Position numbers and translations under genes: made by a program
Part shown: positions 8,721-17,783 of the stretch, in pieces
Position numbering within the stretch: position 1 is the stretch's first letter
Layout: the number at the start of each line of letters is the position of its first letter
The notes under the pieces: generated by a model
Seen by the model: the letters and a program-made list of their open reading frames with translations, nothing else
Told to the model about the DNA's origin: nothing
Databases searched by the model: none
Assembly: GCA_030524635.1 (NCBI GenBank)
Contig: JAUNGG010000007.1
Coordinates: 1 to 64,000, forward strand
Source of the DNA: Lachnospiraceae bacterium
GTDB taxonomy: Bacteria; Bacillota; Clostridia; Lachnospirales; Lachnospiraceae
DNA length: 64,000 nt
Reading direction: 5' to 3'

Positions 8721-9511
8721 GAAAGGAGCCTTGGAATCCGAATGGCCGGATGGAACAGAGCCTGGAAAACCAGGACATGCCGGAACTTCTTGAAAATGAG
8801 CGCATCGATGATCTGGAGCGGAACGGATACCGCATTATTCAGCGGACGGACGGATTTTGCTTTGGGATGGATGCGGTGCTGCTGTCCGGCTTTGCCCGGG
8901 TCGGCCCGGGAGAACAGGTTTTAGATCTGGGAACCGGGACAGGGATCATTCCGATCCTTCTGGAGGCAAAGACAGAGGGGCGTCAATTTACCGGTCTGGA
9001 GATCCAGGAGCAGGTGGCGGATATGGCGCGGCGAAGCGTATCCTTGAACCAGCTGGAGAATAAGATCAAGATCGTGACAGGAGATATCAAGGAAGCCGAG
9101 CGGATATTCCAGTTGGCTTCCTTTGACGTGGTAACATCGAATCCGCCTTATATGAATGATGCTCATGGATTGAAAAATCCAGGGGAGATGAAGGCCATTT
9201 CCCGCCATGAAGTGCTGTGTACGCTGGAGGATGTGGTTCGGTCCGCAGCCCGTCTGGTGAAGCCGGGAGGGCGGTTTTATCTGGTTCACCGGCCCCACCG
9301 CCTGATCGAGATTATCACTATGCTGACGAAATATAGGCTGGAGCCGAAGCGGATCAAGTTTGTCCATCCGTTTATTGAACGGGAGGCCAATATGGTACTG
9401 ATCGAGGCAGTGCGGGGAGGAAAATCTATGGTGAAGATTGAAAAGCCGGTGATCGTATTTAAGGAACCTGGAGTTTATTCGGATGAGATTCGGGATGTGT
9501 ATGGATATTAG
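8717..9511 (+). CDS. trmN6: tRNA1(Val) (adenine37-N6)-methyltransferase
   Basis: A SAM-dependent N6-adenine methyltransferase of the TrmN6/YabB family, modifying A37 of a valine tRNA. SAM motif I DLGTGTGIIPIL is at about residues 70-81 and the catalytic NPPY at about 142-145. The length (264 aa) is usual. The first 35 residues are an extra acidic leader. It overlaps yaaT by 4 bp and is 23 bp from rsmI, matching the yaaT-yabB-yabC order of Bacillus. Confidence 0.9.
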   Translation: MRKEPWNPNGRMEQSLENQDMPELLENERIDDLERNGYRIIQRTDGFCFGMDAVLLSGFARVGPGEQVLDLGTGTGIIPILLEAKTEGRQFTGLEIQEQVADMARRSVSLNQLENKIKIVTGDIKEAERIFQLASFDVVTSNPPYMNDAHGLKNPGEMKAISRHEVLCTLEDVVRSAARLVKPGGRFYLVHRPHRLIEIITMLTKYRLEPKRIKFVHPFIEREANMVLIEAVRGGKSMVKIEKPVIVFKEPGVYSDEIRDVYGY

Positions 9512-9534
9512 ACTTTTTTTTGGAAGGAATGAAG

Positions 9535-10389
9535 ATGTCAGGTAAATTATATTTGTGTGCAACGCCCATTGGAAATCTGGAGGATATCACGCTGCGGGTG
9601 CTGAACACATTAAAGGAAGTGGATCTGATTGCGGCGGAGGATACGCGGCACAGTATTAAGCTTCTGAATCATTTTGAAATCAAGACCCCTATGACCAGCT
9701 ATCATGAATATAATAAGGTAGATAAGGCAAGATATCTGGTAGAGCAGATGAAAAAAGGCCTGAAGCTGGCACTGGTGACAGATGCCGGGACGCCTGGAAT
9801 TTCCGATCCGGGCGAGGAGCTGGTGCGGCAGTGCTATGAAGCCGGAATTCCGGTAACCTCCCTTCCTGGCCCGGCAGCCTGCATTACCGCCCTTACGATG
9901 TCAGGTCTGGGAACCCGGCGGTTTTGCTTTGAAGCCTTTCTGCCTTCTGATAAAAAGGAACGGCAGTGGGTGCTGGAGGAATTAAAGGGGGAGACCAGAA
10001 CGATCATCGTCTATGAAGCCCCCCATCATCTGGTCAGGACGCTGACAGAGCTTTTGGATGCTTTGGGGGATAGAAGGATCACCATCTGTCGGGAGCTGAC
10101 GAAGCGGTATGAGGAGGCGTATCAGGCTACCTTTTCGGAGGCGCTGAAGCGGTTTGAGGCAGAGGAGCCAAAGGGCGAATGTGTGATCGTCATAGAAGGA
10201 AAGGCTGTAAAAGAGATGATAAAGGAACAGCAGCAGTCCTGGGAGGAGATTTCCATAGAAGAGCACATGGAACGGTATCTGAGTGAAGGGCTGGACCGGA
10301 AAAGTGCCATGAAGGCAGTGGCAAAGGACCGGGGGATCAGCAAGCGGGAGGTATATCAATACCTGTTGATGAAAGGAGATATAGTATGA
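9535..10389 (+). CDS. rsmI: 16S rRNA 2'-O-ribose C1402 methyltransferase
   Basis: RsmI methylates the 2'-OH of C1402 in the 16S decoding centre. The SPOUT-like/tetrapyrrole methylase fold is recognised from LYLCATPIGNLEDIT at the N-terminus, AEDTRHS and TDAGTPGISDPG (about residues 80-91). ATG 9535 is chosen because GGAAGG lies at 9522-9527; the ATG at 9529 is too close. A TTG at 9520 lies within this site. The stop overlaps the next gene's ATG by four bases. Confidence 0.95.
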   Translation: MSGKLYLCATPIGNLEDITLRVLNTLKEVDLIAAEDTRHSIKLLNHFEIKTPMTSYHEYNKVDKARYLVEQMKKGLKLALVTDAGTPGISDPGEELVRQCYEAGIPVTSLPGPAACITALTMSGLGTRRFCFEAFLPSDKKERQWVLEELKGETRTIIVYEAPHHLVRTLTELLDALGDRRITICRELTKRYEEAYQATFSEALKRFEAEEPKGECVIVIEGKAVKEMIKEQQQSWEEISIEEHMERYLSEGLDRKSAMKAVAKDRGISKREVYQYLLMKGDIV

Positions 10390-11927
10390 AAACAGTAGGG
10401 TATGAAACATGGAAGGAAAGTTTGGGGGCTTTCCGGGAAAAGACAGAGGCTTTTTACGCAGGAGAAGTAGATAAGAATGCTTATAAGGGCTTTTCTGGAA
10501 AATACGGAAGCTATGCACAGAGAGGCGGAAAGGCAAGTATGCTGCGTCTTCGTCTGACCGGAGGCATTATCGATAAGGACAAGCTGAAATTTATAGCAGA
10601 TGCAGTTGAGAAGCATCAGGTTGATCTGATCCATTTGACTACCTGCCAGACGGTACAGCTTCATAATCTGCATCCGGCTGAAGTCTATGATATTATGGAG
10701 CATGCGCTGGATCACGGAATTGTGACCATGGGCGGCGGCGGAGATTATCCGAGAAATATTACCATGTCTCCTCTGGCAGGCGTGGAGGAGGAGTATTTTG
10801 ATGTGACTCCTTACGCAAAGGCTGCAGGGGAGTATCTGATGAATTTTATTGAGGCGGAGAAGATGCCGAGAAAGCTGAAGGTGGGATTTTCCAATAATCC
10901 GGAAAATGTTCCGCATGCTACCTTCCGTGACTTAGGCTTTGCAGCCCGTCCGGATGGAACCTTTGATGTGTACAGCGCAGGCGGTCTGGGAGCCAATCCA
11001 AGATTCGGTGTTTTAGTAGGAGAGGCTGTAAAGCCGGAGAAGATCCTCTATTATATCCGGGCTATGTGGGAGACCTTCCGTGCTTACGGAAACTACGAGA
11101 ACCGGGCGAAGGCAAGGACCCGCTATATGCAGCAGACTCTGGGAGAAGAGGGTTATGTAAAGGCATTCCAGGAAAAGCTGGAAGGTGTATTTGCTTCCGG
11201 CGAGGATCTGGATCTTCATGTGGAAGCAGTTTCGGTGGCCAAGACCGGGGACGGCACCACAGCCGAGGGAAGATGGGTGATTCCTCAGAAGCAGGAGGGG
11301 CTGTATGCCATCCATTATCATCCAATCGGCGGAGCAATCAAGCCCTCCAAGTTCCGTGAGCTTTATGATGTGATCCAGGATATGGATCAGGTGGAGCTTC
11401 GCCTGTCGCCGGATGAGTCCTTATATATCATCAATCTGACCGGAGCAGAGGCAGGAAGGGTGATGGAAGTGGTAAAGGACGGCGCTCAGACCTTGTTTGA
11501 GACGTCTGTGGCCTGCATAGGAGCAAGTATCTGCCAGGTAGGCGTAAGAGACTCCCAGAGCCTTCTGAGGGCTGTTGTAGAGGCTGAGAGAGAGGCACAG
11601 CTTCCTGACGGTGTGCTTCCACAGATCCATATCTCCGGATGCCCGTCCTCCTGCGGTACCCATCAGATCGGAGCCATCGGCTTCCGCGGCGGTGTGAAGA
11701 TGATCGATAAGGTTCCGAACAATGCCTTCAACCTGTTTGTCAACGGCTGTGATCTTCAGGGCAGTGAGCGCATGGGACGGGATATGGGAACTATGCTGGA
11801 GAAGGATATTCCGGCATTTCTGGTGGAATTAGGACAGACCGTTCAGGCATCTGGAACGTGCTTTGAGGACTGGATAAAGGAAAACGAAGAGGAACTTGAG
11901 GCGATTGCCAAAAAGTATCTGGTATAA
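10386..11927 (+). CDS. Nitrite/sulfite reductase, hemoprotein type
   Basis: A siroheme- and [4Fe-4S]-containing reductase for six-electron reduction of sulfite or nitrite. Two ferredoxin-like half domains flank paired siroheme/Fe-S domains. The cluster ligands are visible as Cys377-x5-Cys383 and Cys419-x3-Cys423. At 513 aa it fits the NirA/Sir single-chain family, so electrons probably come from ferredoxin. No flavoprotein or siroheme-synthesis gene is nearby, so sulfite versus nitrite cannot be decided. It is translationally coupled to rsmI, an unusual partner, and ends at a strong terminator. Confidence 0.88.
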   Translation: MKTVGYETWKESLGAFREKTEAFYAGEVDKNAYKGFSGKYGSYAQRGGKASMLRLRLTGGIIDKDKLKFIADAVEKHQVDLIHLTTCQTVQLHNLHPAEVYDIMEHALDHGIVTMGGGGDYPRNITMSPLAGVEEEYFDVTPYAKAAGEYLMNFIEAEKMPRKLKVGFSNNPENVPHATFRDLGFAARPDGTFDVYSAGGLGANPRFGVLVGEAVKPEKILYYIRAMWETFRAYGNYENRAKARTRYMQQTLGEEGYVKAFQEKLEGVFASGEDLDLHVEAVSVAKTGDGTTAEGRWVIPQKQEGLYAIHYHPIGGAIKPSKFRELYDVIQDMDQVELRLSPDESLYIINLTGAEAGRVMEVVKDGAQTLFETSVACIGASICQVGVRDSQSLLRAVVEAEREAQLPDGVLPQIHISGCPSSCGTHQIGAIGFRGGVKMIDKVPNNAFNLFVNGCDLQGSERMGRDMGTMLEKDIPAFLVELGQTVQASGTCFEDWIKENEEELEAIAKKYLV

Positions 11928-11943
11928 TATCAAATAAAGAGAT

Positions 11944-11982
11944 AAATGAAAAAGAAGCCCTTAGCTGGCTTCTTTTTCATTT
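11944..11982. terminator. Bidirectional terminator
   Basis: A perfect 16-bp stem, AAATGAAAAAGAAGCC / GGCTTCTTTTTCATTT, with a seven-base loop. It has T-rich flanks on both strands, so it can end both the reductase operon (plus) and the AbrB-like gene (minus). Confidence 0.9.
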
Positions 11983-12060
11983 GTTATCCAATTTTGTTTT
12001 GGTACGGTTCGGATATAGTCTCATGCCGGTCAGGCTGGGCTTCGGCAAGGAGGAGATGGA

Positions 12061-12324
12061 TTACTCCACGATCGTCATGCCGGCGATCTTTGCCAGTCTG
12101 CGGATGGATTCCTTGGAAACCTTGCGGCCTTCATACTCTACCAGGTCCTCGGTGCTTCCATTGAAGATATCTGCGGTTTCAGCCTTGCGCAGGATAATGC
12201 AGTTATCCTGAACCGAGATCTCAAGTCCATCTTTCACGTCTAAGTCGAGGCTTCTCCGAAGCTCGATTGGAAGGGTAATTCTTCCAAGTTCATCAAGTTT
12301 ACGAACGACTCCTGTAGTCTTCAT
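12061..12324 (-). CDS. AbrB-family transition-state regulator
   Basis: A DNA-binding regulator with the swapped-hairpin SpoVT-AbrB fold at residues 1-50 (TTGVVRKLDELGRITLPIELR). The C-terminal 35 residues probably mediate tetramer contacts. ATG 12324 is chosen because GGGGG stands seven bases upstream on the minus strand; a longer frame to 12369 runs through the promoter. AbrB-type genes follow the rsmI block in Bacillus as well, which supports the synteny. Confidence 0.92.
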   Translation of the reverse strand: MKTTGVVRKLDELGRITLPIELRRSLDLDVKDGLEISVQDNCIILRKAETADIFNGSTEDLVEYEGRKVSKESIRRLAKIAGMTIVE

Positions 12325-12373
12325 AGTAAAACCCCCTTTTTTAAATGAATTAATGTGCACCCCCTGCATCTAT

Positions 12374-12403
12374 ACAATACCATAAATTGTAAGTAAAAGT
12401 CAA
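12374..12403 (-). promoter_or_regulatory. Promoter of the AbrB-like gene
   Basis: Read on the minus strand: -35 TTGACT (12403-12398), 18-bp spacer, -10 TATTGT (12379-12374). It fires away from the divergent fatty-acid operon promoter. Confidence 0.55.
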
Positions 12404-12467
12404 TGATTAACATATAGTCAGAATATTGTCTTAATCTAAAATTATTTTAACACATATCAAAAAACTA

Positions 12468-12514
12468 TTGACAAATGGAAGGTTATCCACTACTATTATT
12501 TTGAAACTCAAAAT
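12468..12514 (+). promoter_or_regulatory. fab operon promoter with FabT-type operator
   Basis: -35 TTGACA (12468-12473), 17-bp spacer, -10 TACTAT (12491-12496). Immediately downstream, covering the expected start of transcription, is a perfect 17-bp palindrome ATTTTGA-N3-TCAAAAT (12498-12514). This has the form of the FabT (MarR family) box that represses type II fatty-acid genes in low-GC Gram-positives. Confidence 0.85.
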
Positions 12515-12560
12515 ATTTGAAATTATAAATTTTAACGTTTGTCACTTGAATGGATGGATT

Positions 12561-13523
12561 ATGATGACAAGAATCATAGGAACCGGGTCCTGTGCTGGTG
12601 AGAGTATTGTCACCAATGAGGACCTGGCACAGATTGTGGAGACCAGCGATGAGTGGATCCGCACCCGGACCGGGATCCGGGAAAGGCGGCTGACTACGGA
12701 GCTGGGAACCTCCGGCATGGCGGCAGAGGCATCGATGCGGGCTTGTGAAAATGCAGGGATTCGGCCGGAAGAGCTGGACCTGATCCTGCTTGCCACCTCC
12801 ACACCGGAGTATTGCTTTCCCAACGGTGCCTGCCAGATCCAGGCAAAGATCGGAGCGGTAAATGCGGCTGCATTCGATATCAGCGCAGCCTGTACCGGCT
12901 TTGTATTTGCCCTGCAGACGGCCCACAGCTTTCTGGTTTCCGGCGCCTTCCGGACGATCCTAGTGGTGGGAGCTGATGATTTAAGCAAGACTGTTGACTG
13001 GAAGGACCGAAGCACCTGCGTACTGTTCGGAGACGGGGCCGGAGCCGTGGTGGTGAAGGGCGATGAGAAAGGCAGCTTCCACGGAATCATGAAGGCAGAT
13101 GGAAGCCGCAGCCAGGTCCTGACCTGCAGGGCCAGAACGGAAGGAAATTTCCGGAACGGAAAGACGCCGGAGCTTGGCTATCTTCATATGGATGGCCAGG
13201 AGGTATTTAAATTTGCAGTGAAAAAGGTGCCGGAGTGCATCAGCCAGCTTTTGGAGGAGCAGCAGGTGGAGAAGGAGGAGATCCGTTACTATATCCTTCA
13301 CCAGGCCAATGAGCGGATCATTGAGTCCGTTGCCAAGCGTCTGAAGGAGCCCCTGGAAAAGTTCCCGATGAATATCCAACAGTATGGAAATACCTCAGCG
13401 GCAACCATTCCCATCCTTCTGGATGAGATGAACCGGGCAGGTAAGCTGAACCGGGGAGATCAGATCGTATTATCCGGATTCGGAGGCGGTCTTACCTGGG
13501 GAGCCATTCTGATGGAGTGGTAA
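12561..13523 (+). CDS. fabH: 3-oxoacyl-ACP synthase III
   Basis: Starts fatty-acid elongation by condensing acetyl-CoA (or a branched acyl-CoA) with malonyl-ACP. The catalytic triad is visible: Cys111 in DISAACTGF, His in ILHQAN and Asn in YGNTSAATIP. The 320-aa length is normal. I chose ATG 12561 (ATG 12564 is equally possible); the open frame extends upstream to 12468 but that would translate the promoter and operator. It is the first gene of the long fab-acc operon. Confidence 0.95.
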   Translation: MMTRIIGTGSCAGESIVTNEDLAQIVETSDEWIRTRTGIRERRLTTELGTSGMAAEASMRACENAGIRPEELDLILLATSTPEYCFPNGACQIQAKIGAVNAAAFDISAACTGFVFALQTAHSFLVSGAFRTILVVGADDLSKTVDWKDRSTCVLFGDGAGAVVVKGDEKGSFHGIMKADGSRSQVLTCRARTEGNFRNGKTPELGYLHMDGQEVFKFAVKKVPECISQLLEEQQVEKEEIRYYILHQANERIIESVAKRLKEPLEKFPMNIQQYGNTSAATIPILLDEMNRAGKLNRGDQIVLSGFGGGLTWGAILMEW

Positions 13524-13615
13524 AGCAAGCCGGCAGAAATGATAAGAAAAAGCGCTGGCTGCCGAAATGAAATAAAAAAATAAAAGGAAAAAGGAAAGAA
13601 AAGGAGAGTAAAACC

Positions 13616-13849
13616 ATGTTAGAGAAGATGAAGGAATTAATTGCAGATCAGTTAAGTGTAGATGAGGAGACAATCACAGAGGCTTCTTCCTTTAAGGATG
13701 ATTTAGGAGCAGATTCTCTGGATTTATTTGAACTGGTAATGGCATTAGAGGATGAGTACAGTGTGGAGATCCCGGCTGAGGATTTAGAGAAGCTGTCCAC
13801 CGTAGGCGATGTAATGAATTATTTAAAGGATAAGGGTGTTGAGGCATAG
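13616..13849 (+). CDS. acpP: Acyl carrier protein
   Basis: A 77-residue acidic four-helix carrier protein. The phosphopantetheine attachment serine is Ser34 in the GADSLD motif. A strong AAGGAGAG site precedes the ATG, suiting a highly expressed gene. It is separated from fabH by 92 bp that contain an imperfect CGGCAG/CTGCCG hairpin. fabK starts two bases after its stop. Confidence 0.96.
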   Translation: MLEKMKELIADQLSVDEETITEASSFKDDLGADSLDLFELVMALEDEYSVEIPAEDLEKLSTVGDVMNYLKDKGVEA

Positions 13850-13850
13850 T

Positions 13851-14783
13851 ATGAAAACAAGAGTAACAGAAATGCTGGGGATCCAATGTCCCATCATCCA
13901 GGGCGGTATGGCCTGGGTGGCAGAGCATAACCTGGCAGCGGCGGTATCTGAGGCAGGCGGCCTGGGACTGATCGGCGGGGCGAATGCACCTGGAGAGGCA
14001 GTCCGGGAGGAGATCCGGAAGGCAAAGCAGCTGACAGATAAACCATTCGGTGTCAATGTGATGCTGTTAAGCCCTTACGCAGACGATGTGGCAAAGGTAG
14101 TGGTGGAGGAAGGCATTAAGGTGGTAACCACCGGTGCCGGAAATCCGGAGAAATATATGGAAATGTGGAAGGCAGCCGGAATCAAGGTGATTCCTGTGGT
14201 AGCTTCCGTTGCACTGGCAAAGCGGATGGAGAAGTACGGTGCTGATGCTGTGGTTGCAGAGGGAACTGAGTCCGGCGGACACATCGGTGAAGCTACCACC
14301 ATGACGCTGGTGCCTCAGATCGCAGATGCAGTATCCATCCCGGTTATCGCGGCAGGCGGGATCGGAGATGGCAGAGGAATTGCTGCAGCCTTTATGCTGG
14401 GAGCCGAGGCAGTCCAGATGGGAACCAGGTTTGTGGTGGCAAAGGAATCCATCGTACATGAGGATTACAAGCAGCGGATCATCAAGGCAAAGGATATTGA
14501 TTCTGCTGTAACTGGACGGAGCCACGGACATCCCATCCGCTGCCTGCGGAACAAGATGACCAGAGAATATCTGAAGCTGGAGCAGGAAGGAAAGTCCTTT
14601 GAGGAGCTGGAATACCTGACCTTAGGATCCCTTCGGAAGGCAGTCCAGGAGGGCGATGTGAATAACGGAACTGTGATGGCAGGACAGATCGCCGGCATGG
14701 TGACCAGGGAACAGACCTGTAAGGAAATGATCGATGAGATGATGGCACAGGCTGAGAAGCTTTTAGGCTGCTGTGAGCAGTAA
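13851..14783 (+). CDS. fabK: Enoyl-ACP reductase II (FMN)
   Basis: FMN-dependent, NAD(P)H-using enoyl-ACP reductase for the last step of each elongation cycle. The TIM-barrel of the nitronate monooxygenase superfamily is seen: CPIIQGGMAW at the start, EGTESGGHIG and AAGGIGDGRG for FMN phosphate binding, and QMGTRF. 310 aa is typical. ATG 13851 lies just after the acpP stop; an upstream extension into acpP is a frame artefact. No FabI gene is in the window, so this organism probably relies on FabK. Confidence 0.95.
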   Translation: MKTRVTEMLGIQCPIIQGGMAWVAEHNLAAAVSEAGGLGLIGGANAPGEAVREEIRKAKQLTDKPFGVNVMLLSPYADDVAKVVVEEGIKVVTTGAGNPEKYMEMWKAAGIKVIPVVASVALAKRMEKYGADAVVAEGTESGGHIGEATTMTLVPQIADAVSIPVIAAGGIGDGRGIAAAFMLGAEAVQMGTRFVVAKESIVHEDYKQRIIKAKDIDSAVTGRSHGHPIRCLRNKMTREYLKLEQEGKSFEELEYLTLGSLRKAVQEGDVNNGTVMAGQIAGMVTREQTCKEMIDEMMAQAEKLLGCCEQ

Positions 14784-14810
14784 CAGTTTGAAATGGATAA
14801 GGAGCTGCAT

Positions 14811-15734
14811 ATGAGCAAGATTGCATTTATATTCCCAGGCCAGGGTGCCCAGTACATCGGCATGGGCCAGGATTTTTATGAGCATACAGAAACTGGAAGG
14901 AAGACCTTTGATGAGGCGTCACAGCTTCTTGGATTTTCCATGCCAGAGCTGTGTTTTCAGGAAAATAATCAGTTAAATATCACCGAATACACCCAGGCTG
15001 CTATGGTGACCACCAGTATTGCCATGATGAAGGTGCTGGAGGAACATGGGGTACAGCCGGAGGCAGCAGCAGGCTTAAGCCTGGGAGAATATGCGGCTTT
15101 AGTTGCAGCAGGCGTGATGAGTGAGCAGGATGCCATCACCACTGTGCGTCAGCGAGGAATCCTGATGCAGGAAGCTGTTCCGGCAGGAATCGGGTCCATG
15201 GCAGCAGTGCTTGCGCTGAGCGGGGAAAAAATAGAAGAAGTAATCAGGGAGATCCCGGATGTGTGGATCGCCAATTACAATTGTCCGGGACAGATCGTGA
15301 TTTCCGGAAAAAAGGAAGCGGTGGAAGCCGCCTGCGAAAAGTTAAAAGAAGCTGGTGCAAAGAGAACCGTACCATTAAATGTAAGCGGGCCCTTCCACTC
15401 TGGAATGCTCTGTGAGGCTGGAAAAAAGCTGGGAGAGGTTCTGGAAGCGGTAACGGTACATACACCAAAGATCCCCTACGTGGCAAATGTGACAGCTCAG
15501 TTTGTAACAGACGCTTCCCAGGTAAAGCCGCTGCTTGAGCAGCAGGTATCCTCCTCTGTTCGTTGGCAGCAGAGTGTGGAAGTGATGATCCAGGCTGGAA
15601 TCGACACCTTTATTGAGATCGGGCCGGGAAAGACACTGGCCGGATTTATGAGAAAGATCAATCGGAACGTAACCGTTCTTAATATAGAAAAATTAGAAGA
15701 TATTGAAAAAGTTCTGCAGGCACTGCAGAAATGA
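14811..15734 (+). CDS. fabD: Malonyl-CoA:ACP transacylase
   Basis: Transfers malonyl from CoA to ACP. The nucleophile elbow GLSLGEY places the catalytic serine at residue 90; FPGQGAQ near the N-terminus and the histidine in GPFHSGM complete the family signature. ATG 14811 has AAGGAG six bases upstream; the in-frame ATG 14793 does not. 307 aa is normal. Confidence 0.95.
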   Translation: MSKIAFIFPGQGAQYIGMGQDFYEHTETGRKTFDEASQLLGFSMPELCFQENNQLNITEYTQAAMVTTSIAMMKVLEEHGVQPEAAAGLSLGEYAALVAAGVMSEQDAITTVRQRGILMQEAVPAGIGSMAAVLALSGEKIEEVIREIPDVWIANYNCPGQIVISGKKEAVEAACEKLKEAGAKRTVPLNVSGPFHSGMLCEAGKKLGEVLEAVTVHTPKIPYVANVTAQFVTDASQVKPLLEQQVSSSVRWQQSVEVMIQAGIDTFIEIGPGKTLAGFMRKINRNVTVLNIEKLEDIEKVLQALQK

Positions 15735-15737
15735 GAA

Positions 15738-16517
15738 ATGGAGCAGGTCATGGAGCAGATAGAAAATAAAAACAAGATGCTTGAAAATCAGGTAGCTCTG
15801 GTAACAGGAGCCAGCCGCGGGATCGGACAGGCCATTGCTGTGGCGCTGGCCTCCCAGGGAGCAACTGTGATCGTTAATTATAATGGTTCTGAGGAACGGG
15901 CGAAGGCAACCGTTGCCCAGATCGAAGCAGAAGGCGGAAAGGCAGAGGCAGTCCGGTGCAACGTAGCCGACTTTACCGCCTGCGGCCAGATGATGGCAGA
16001 TGTGATCAAGCATTATGGCCGTCTGGATATTCTGGTAAATAATGCCGGAATCACCAGGGATAACCTGCTGATGAAAATGAGTGAAGAGGATTTTGATGCC
16101 GTGCTGGATACCAATCTGAAGGGGGCATTTAACTGTATCAAGCATGTGTCCCGTCAGATGTTAAAGCAGAGATCTGGCCGGATTATCAGCATCTCTTCCG
16201 TGTCCGGCGTGATGGGCAATGCGGGACAGGCCAACTACAGCGCATCCAAGGCCGGCATAATCGGTCTGACCAAGGCAGCGGCCAGAGAACTGGCAAGCAG
16301 AGGAATCACAGTCAATGCCATCGCACCAGGATTTATCCAGACAGAGATGACCCAGGTGCTTTCCGATGCAGTGAAGGCGGCAGCCACAGAGCAGATCCCC
16401 ATGAAGCATTTCGGTGAGACGGAGGATATCGCCCAGACTGCACTGTTCCTGGCATCTGGAAATGCAAAGTACATTACCGGCCAGGTGATCTGTGTGGACG
16501 GCGGTATGGCGATGTAA
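15738..16517 (+). CDS. fabG: 3-oxoacyl-ACP reductase
   Basis: NADPH-dependent short-chain dehydrogenase reducing 3-oxoacyl-ACP. TGASRGIG (cofactor), NNAG, and the catalytic Ser-Tyr-Lys with YSASK are all present. There are three possible starts (15738, 15750 and 15777): the last gives the usual length (about 246 aa), the first two add a charged leader. It starts three bases after fabD. Confidence 0.95.
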   Translation: MEQVMEQIENKNKMLENQVALVTGASRGIGQAIAVALASQGATVIVNYNGSEERAKATVAQIEAEGGKAEAVRCNVADFTACGQMMADVIKHYGRLDILVNNAGITRDNLLMKMSEEDFDAVLDTNLKGAFNCIKHVSRQMLKQRSGRIISISSVSGVMGNAGQANYSASKAGIIGLTKAAARELASRGITVNAIAPGFIQTEMTQVLSDAVKAAATEQIPMKHFGETEDIAQTALFLASGNAKYITGQVICVDGGMAM

Positions 16518-16533
16518 TAAGGAGAATTAAGAT

Positions 16534-17775
16534 ATGAGCAGACGAGTTGTAGTAACTGGTATGGGAGCGATTACCCCGATTGGAAATGATGTAGACAGCT
16601 TTTGGAACGGCTTAAAGGAAAAAAAGGTGGGAATCGGACCCATCACCTATTTTGACACCACAGAATATAAGGCAAAGCTGGCAGCCCAGGTAAAGGATTT
16701 CAATGCCAAGGATTACATGGATGCCAAGGCAGCCAGAAGAATGGAACTGTTTTCCCAGTATGCGGTGGCAGCAGCCAGACAGGCGCTGGAAGATGCCAGG
16801 ATCGATATGACAAAGGAAGATCCTTATATGGTGGGCGTAGCCGTAGGCTCCGGCATTGGTTCTCTTCAGGCCTTTGAGAGGGATCATAAGAAGCTTCTGG
16901 AGAAAGGACCAGGCCGTGTCAATCCCTTGTTAGTTCCCATGATGATCAGCAACATGGCAGCCGGAAATGTGGGGATTCAGTTTGGATTAAAGGGAAAGAA
17001 CATTAACGTGGTAACAGCATGTGCTACCGGAACCAACTGCATTGGTGAGGCGTTCCGTTCCATCCAGTACGGGGAAGCAGATGTGATGCTGGCAGGCGGT
17101 ACGGAGGCAAGCATCTGTCCTATGGGAGTGGCAGGCTTTACGGCACTGACAGCTCTTTCTACTTCCGACGACCCGCTGCATGCGTCCCGTCCATTTGATG
17201 AAAACCGGGACGGCTTCGTTATGGGAGAAGGCTCCGGCGTGGTAGTTCTGGAAGCCCTGGACCATGCACTGGCAAGAGGGGCACATATTTATGCGGAGGT
17301 AGCCGGTTACGGCGCAACCTGCGATGCTTATCATATCACCTCCCCGGCAGAGGATGGAAGCGGCGCGGCCAGAGCCATGGTCAATGCCATCCAGGATGCA
17401 GGAATGAAGCCGGAGGATATTGATTATGTAAATGCCCACGGCACCAGCACCCATCACAATGATCTGTTTGAGACGAAGGCAATCAAGCTGGCTTTAGGTG
17501 ACCATGCTTATCAGGTAAAGATCAATTCCACCAAGTCTATGATCGGCCACCTGTTAGGTGCAGCAGGCGGCGTGGAGTTTATTACCTGCGTCAAGTCCAT
17601 TCAGGAAGGCTTTATTCACGCTACAGCAGGTCTGGAAACAGAAGGTGAGGGCTGTGATCTGGATTACACCAAGGGCGAAGGCGTTGCTATGGAGGTAAAC
17701 TGCGCCATTAGCAATTCCCTGGGATTTGGCGGACACAATGCAAGCATCCTGTTGAAGAAGTATGTAGGGGAATAG
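16534..17775 (+). CDS. fabF: 3-oxoacyl-ACP synthase II
   Basis: Elongating condensing enzyme. The Cys-His-His triad is visible: Cys163 in TACATGTNC, His in NAHGTSTHHND (about 303) and His in GHLLGAAGGVE (about 340). 413 aa is typical. A RBS (AAGGAGAA) follows the fabG stop directly. Confidence 0.96.
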   Translation: MSRRVVVTGMGAITPIGNDVDSFWNGLKEKKVGIGPITYFDTTEYKAKLAAQVKDFNAKDYMDAKAARRMELFSQYAVAAARQALEDARIDMTKEDPYMVGVAVGSGIGSLQAFERDHKKLLEKGPGRVNPLLVPMMISNMAAGNVGIQFGLKGKNINVVTACATGTNCIGEAFRSIQYGEADVMLAGGTEASICPMGVAGFTALTALSTSDDPLHASRPFDENRDGFVMGEGSGVVVLEALDHALARGAHIYAEVAGYGATCDAYHITSPAEDGSGAARAMVNAIQDAGMKPEDIDYVNAHGTSTHHNDLFETKAIKLALGDHAYQVKINSTKSMIGHLLGAAGGVEFITCVKSIQEGFIHATAGLETEGEGCDLDYTKGEGVAMEVNCAISNSLGFGGHNASILLKKYVGE

Positions 17776-17783
17776 GAGGAAGC

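Noticed and set aside
8921-9562. 213-codon minus-strand frame opposite trmN6
   Set aside because: Opposite a clear methyltransferase gene with motifs; no RBS or family features.
12468-12560. N-terminal extension of FabH
   Set aside because: The extra codons run through the -35, -10 and FabT operator; conserved FabH sequence starts at 12561.
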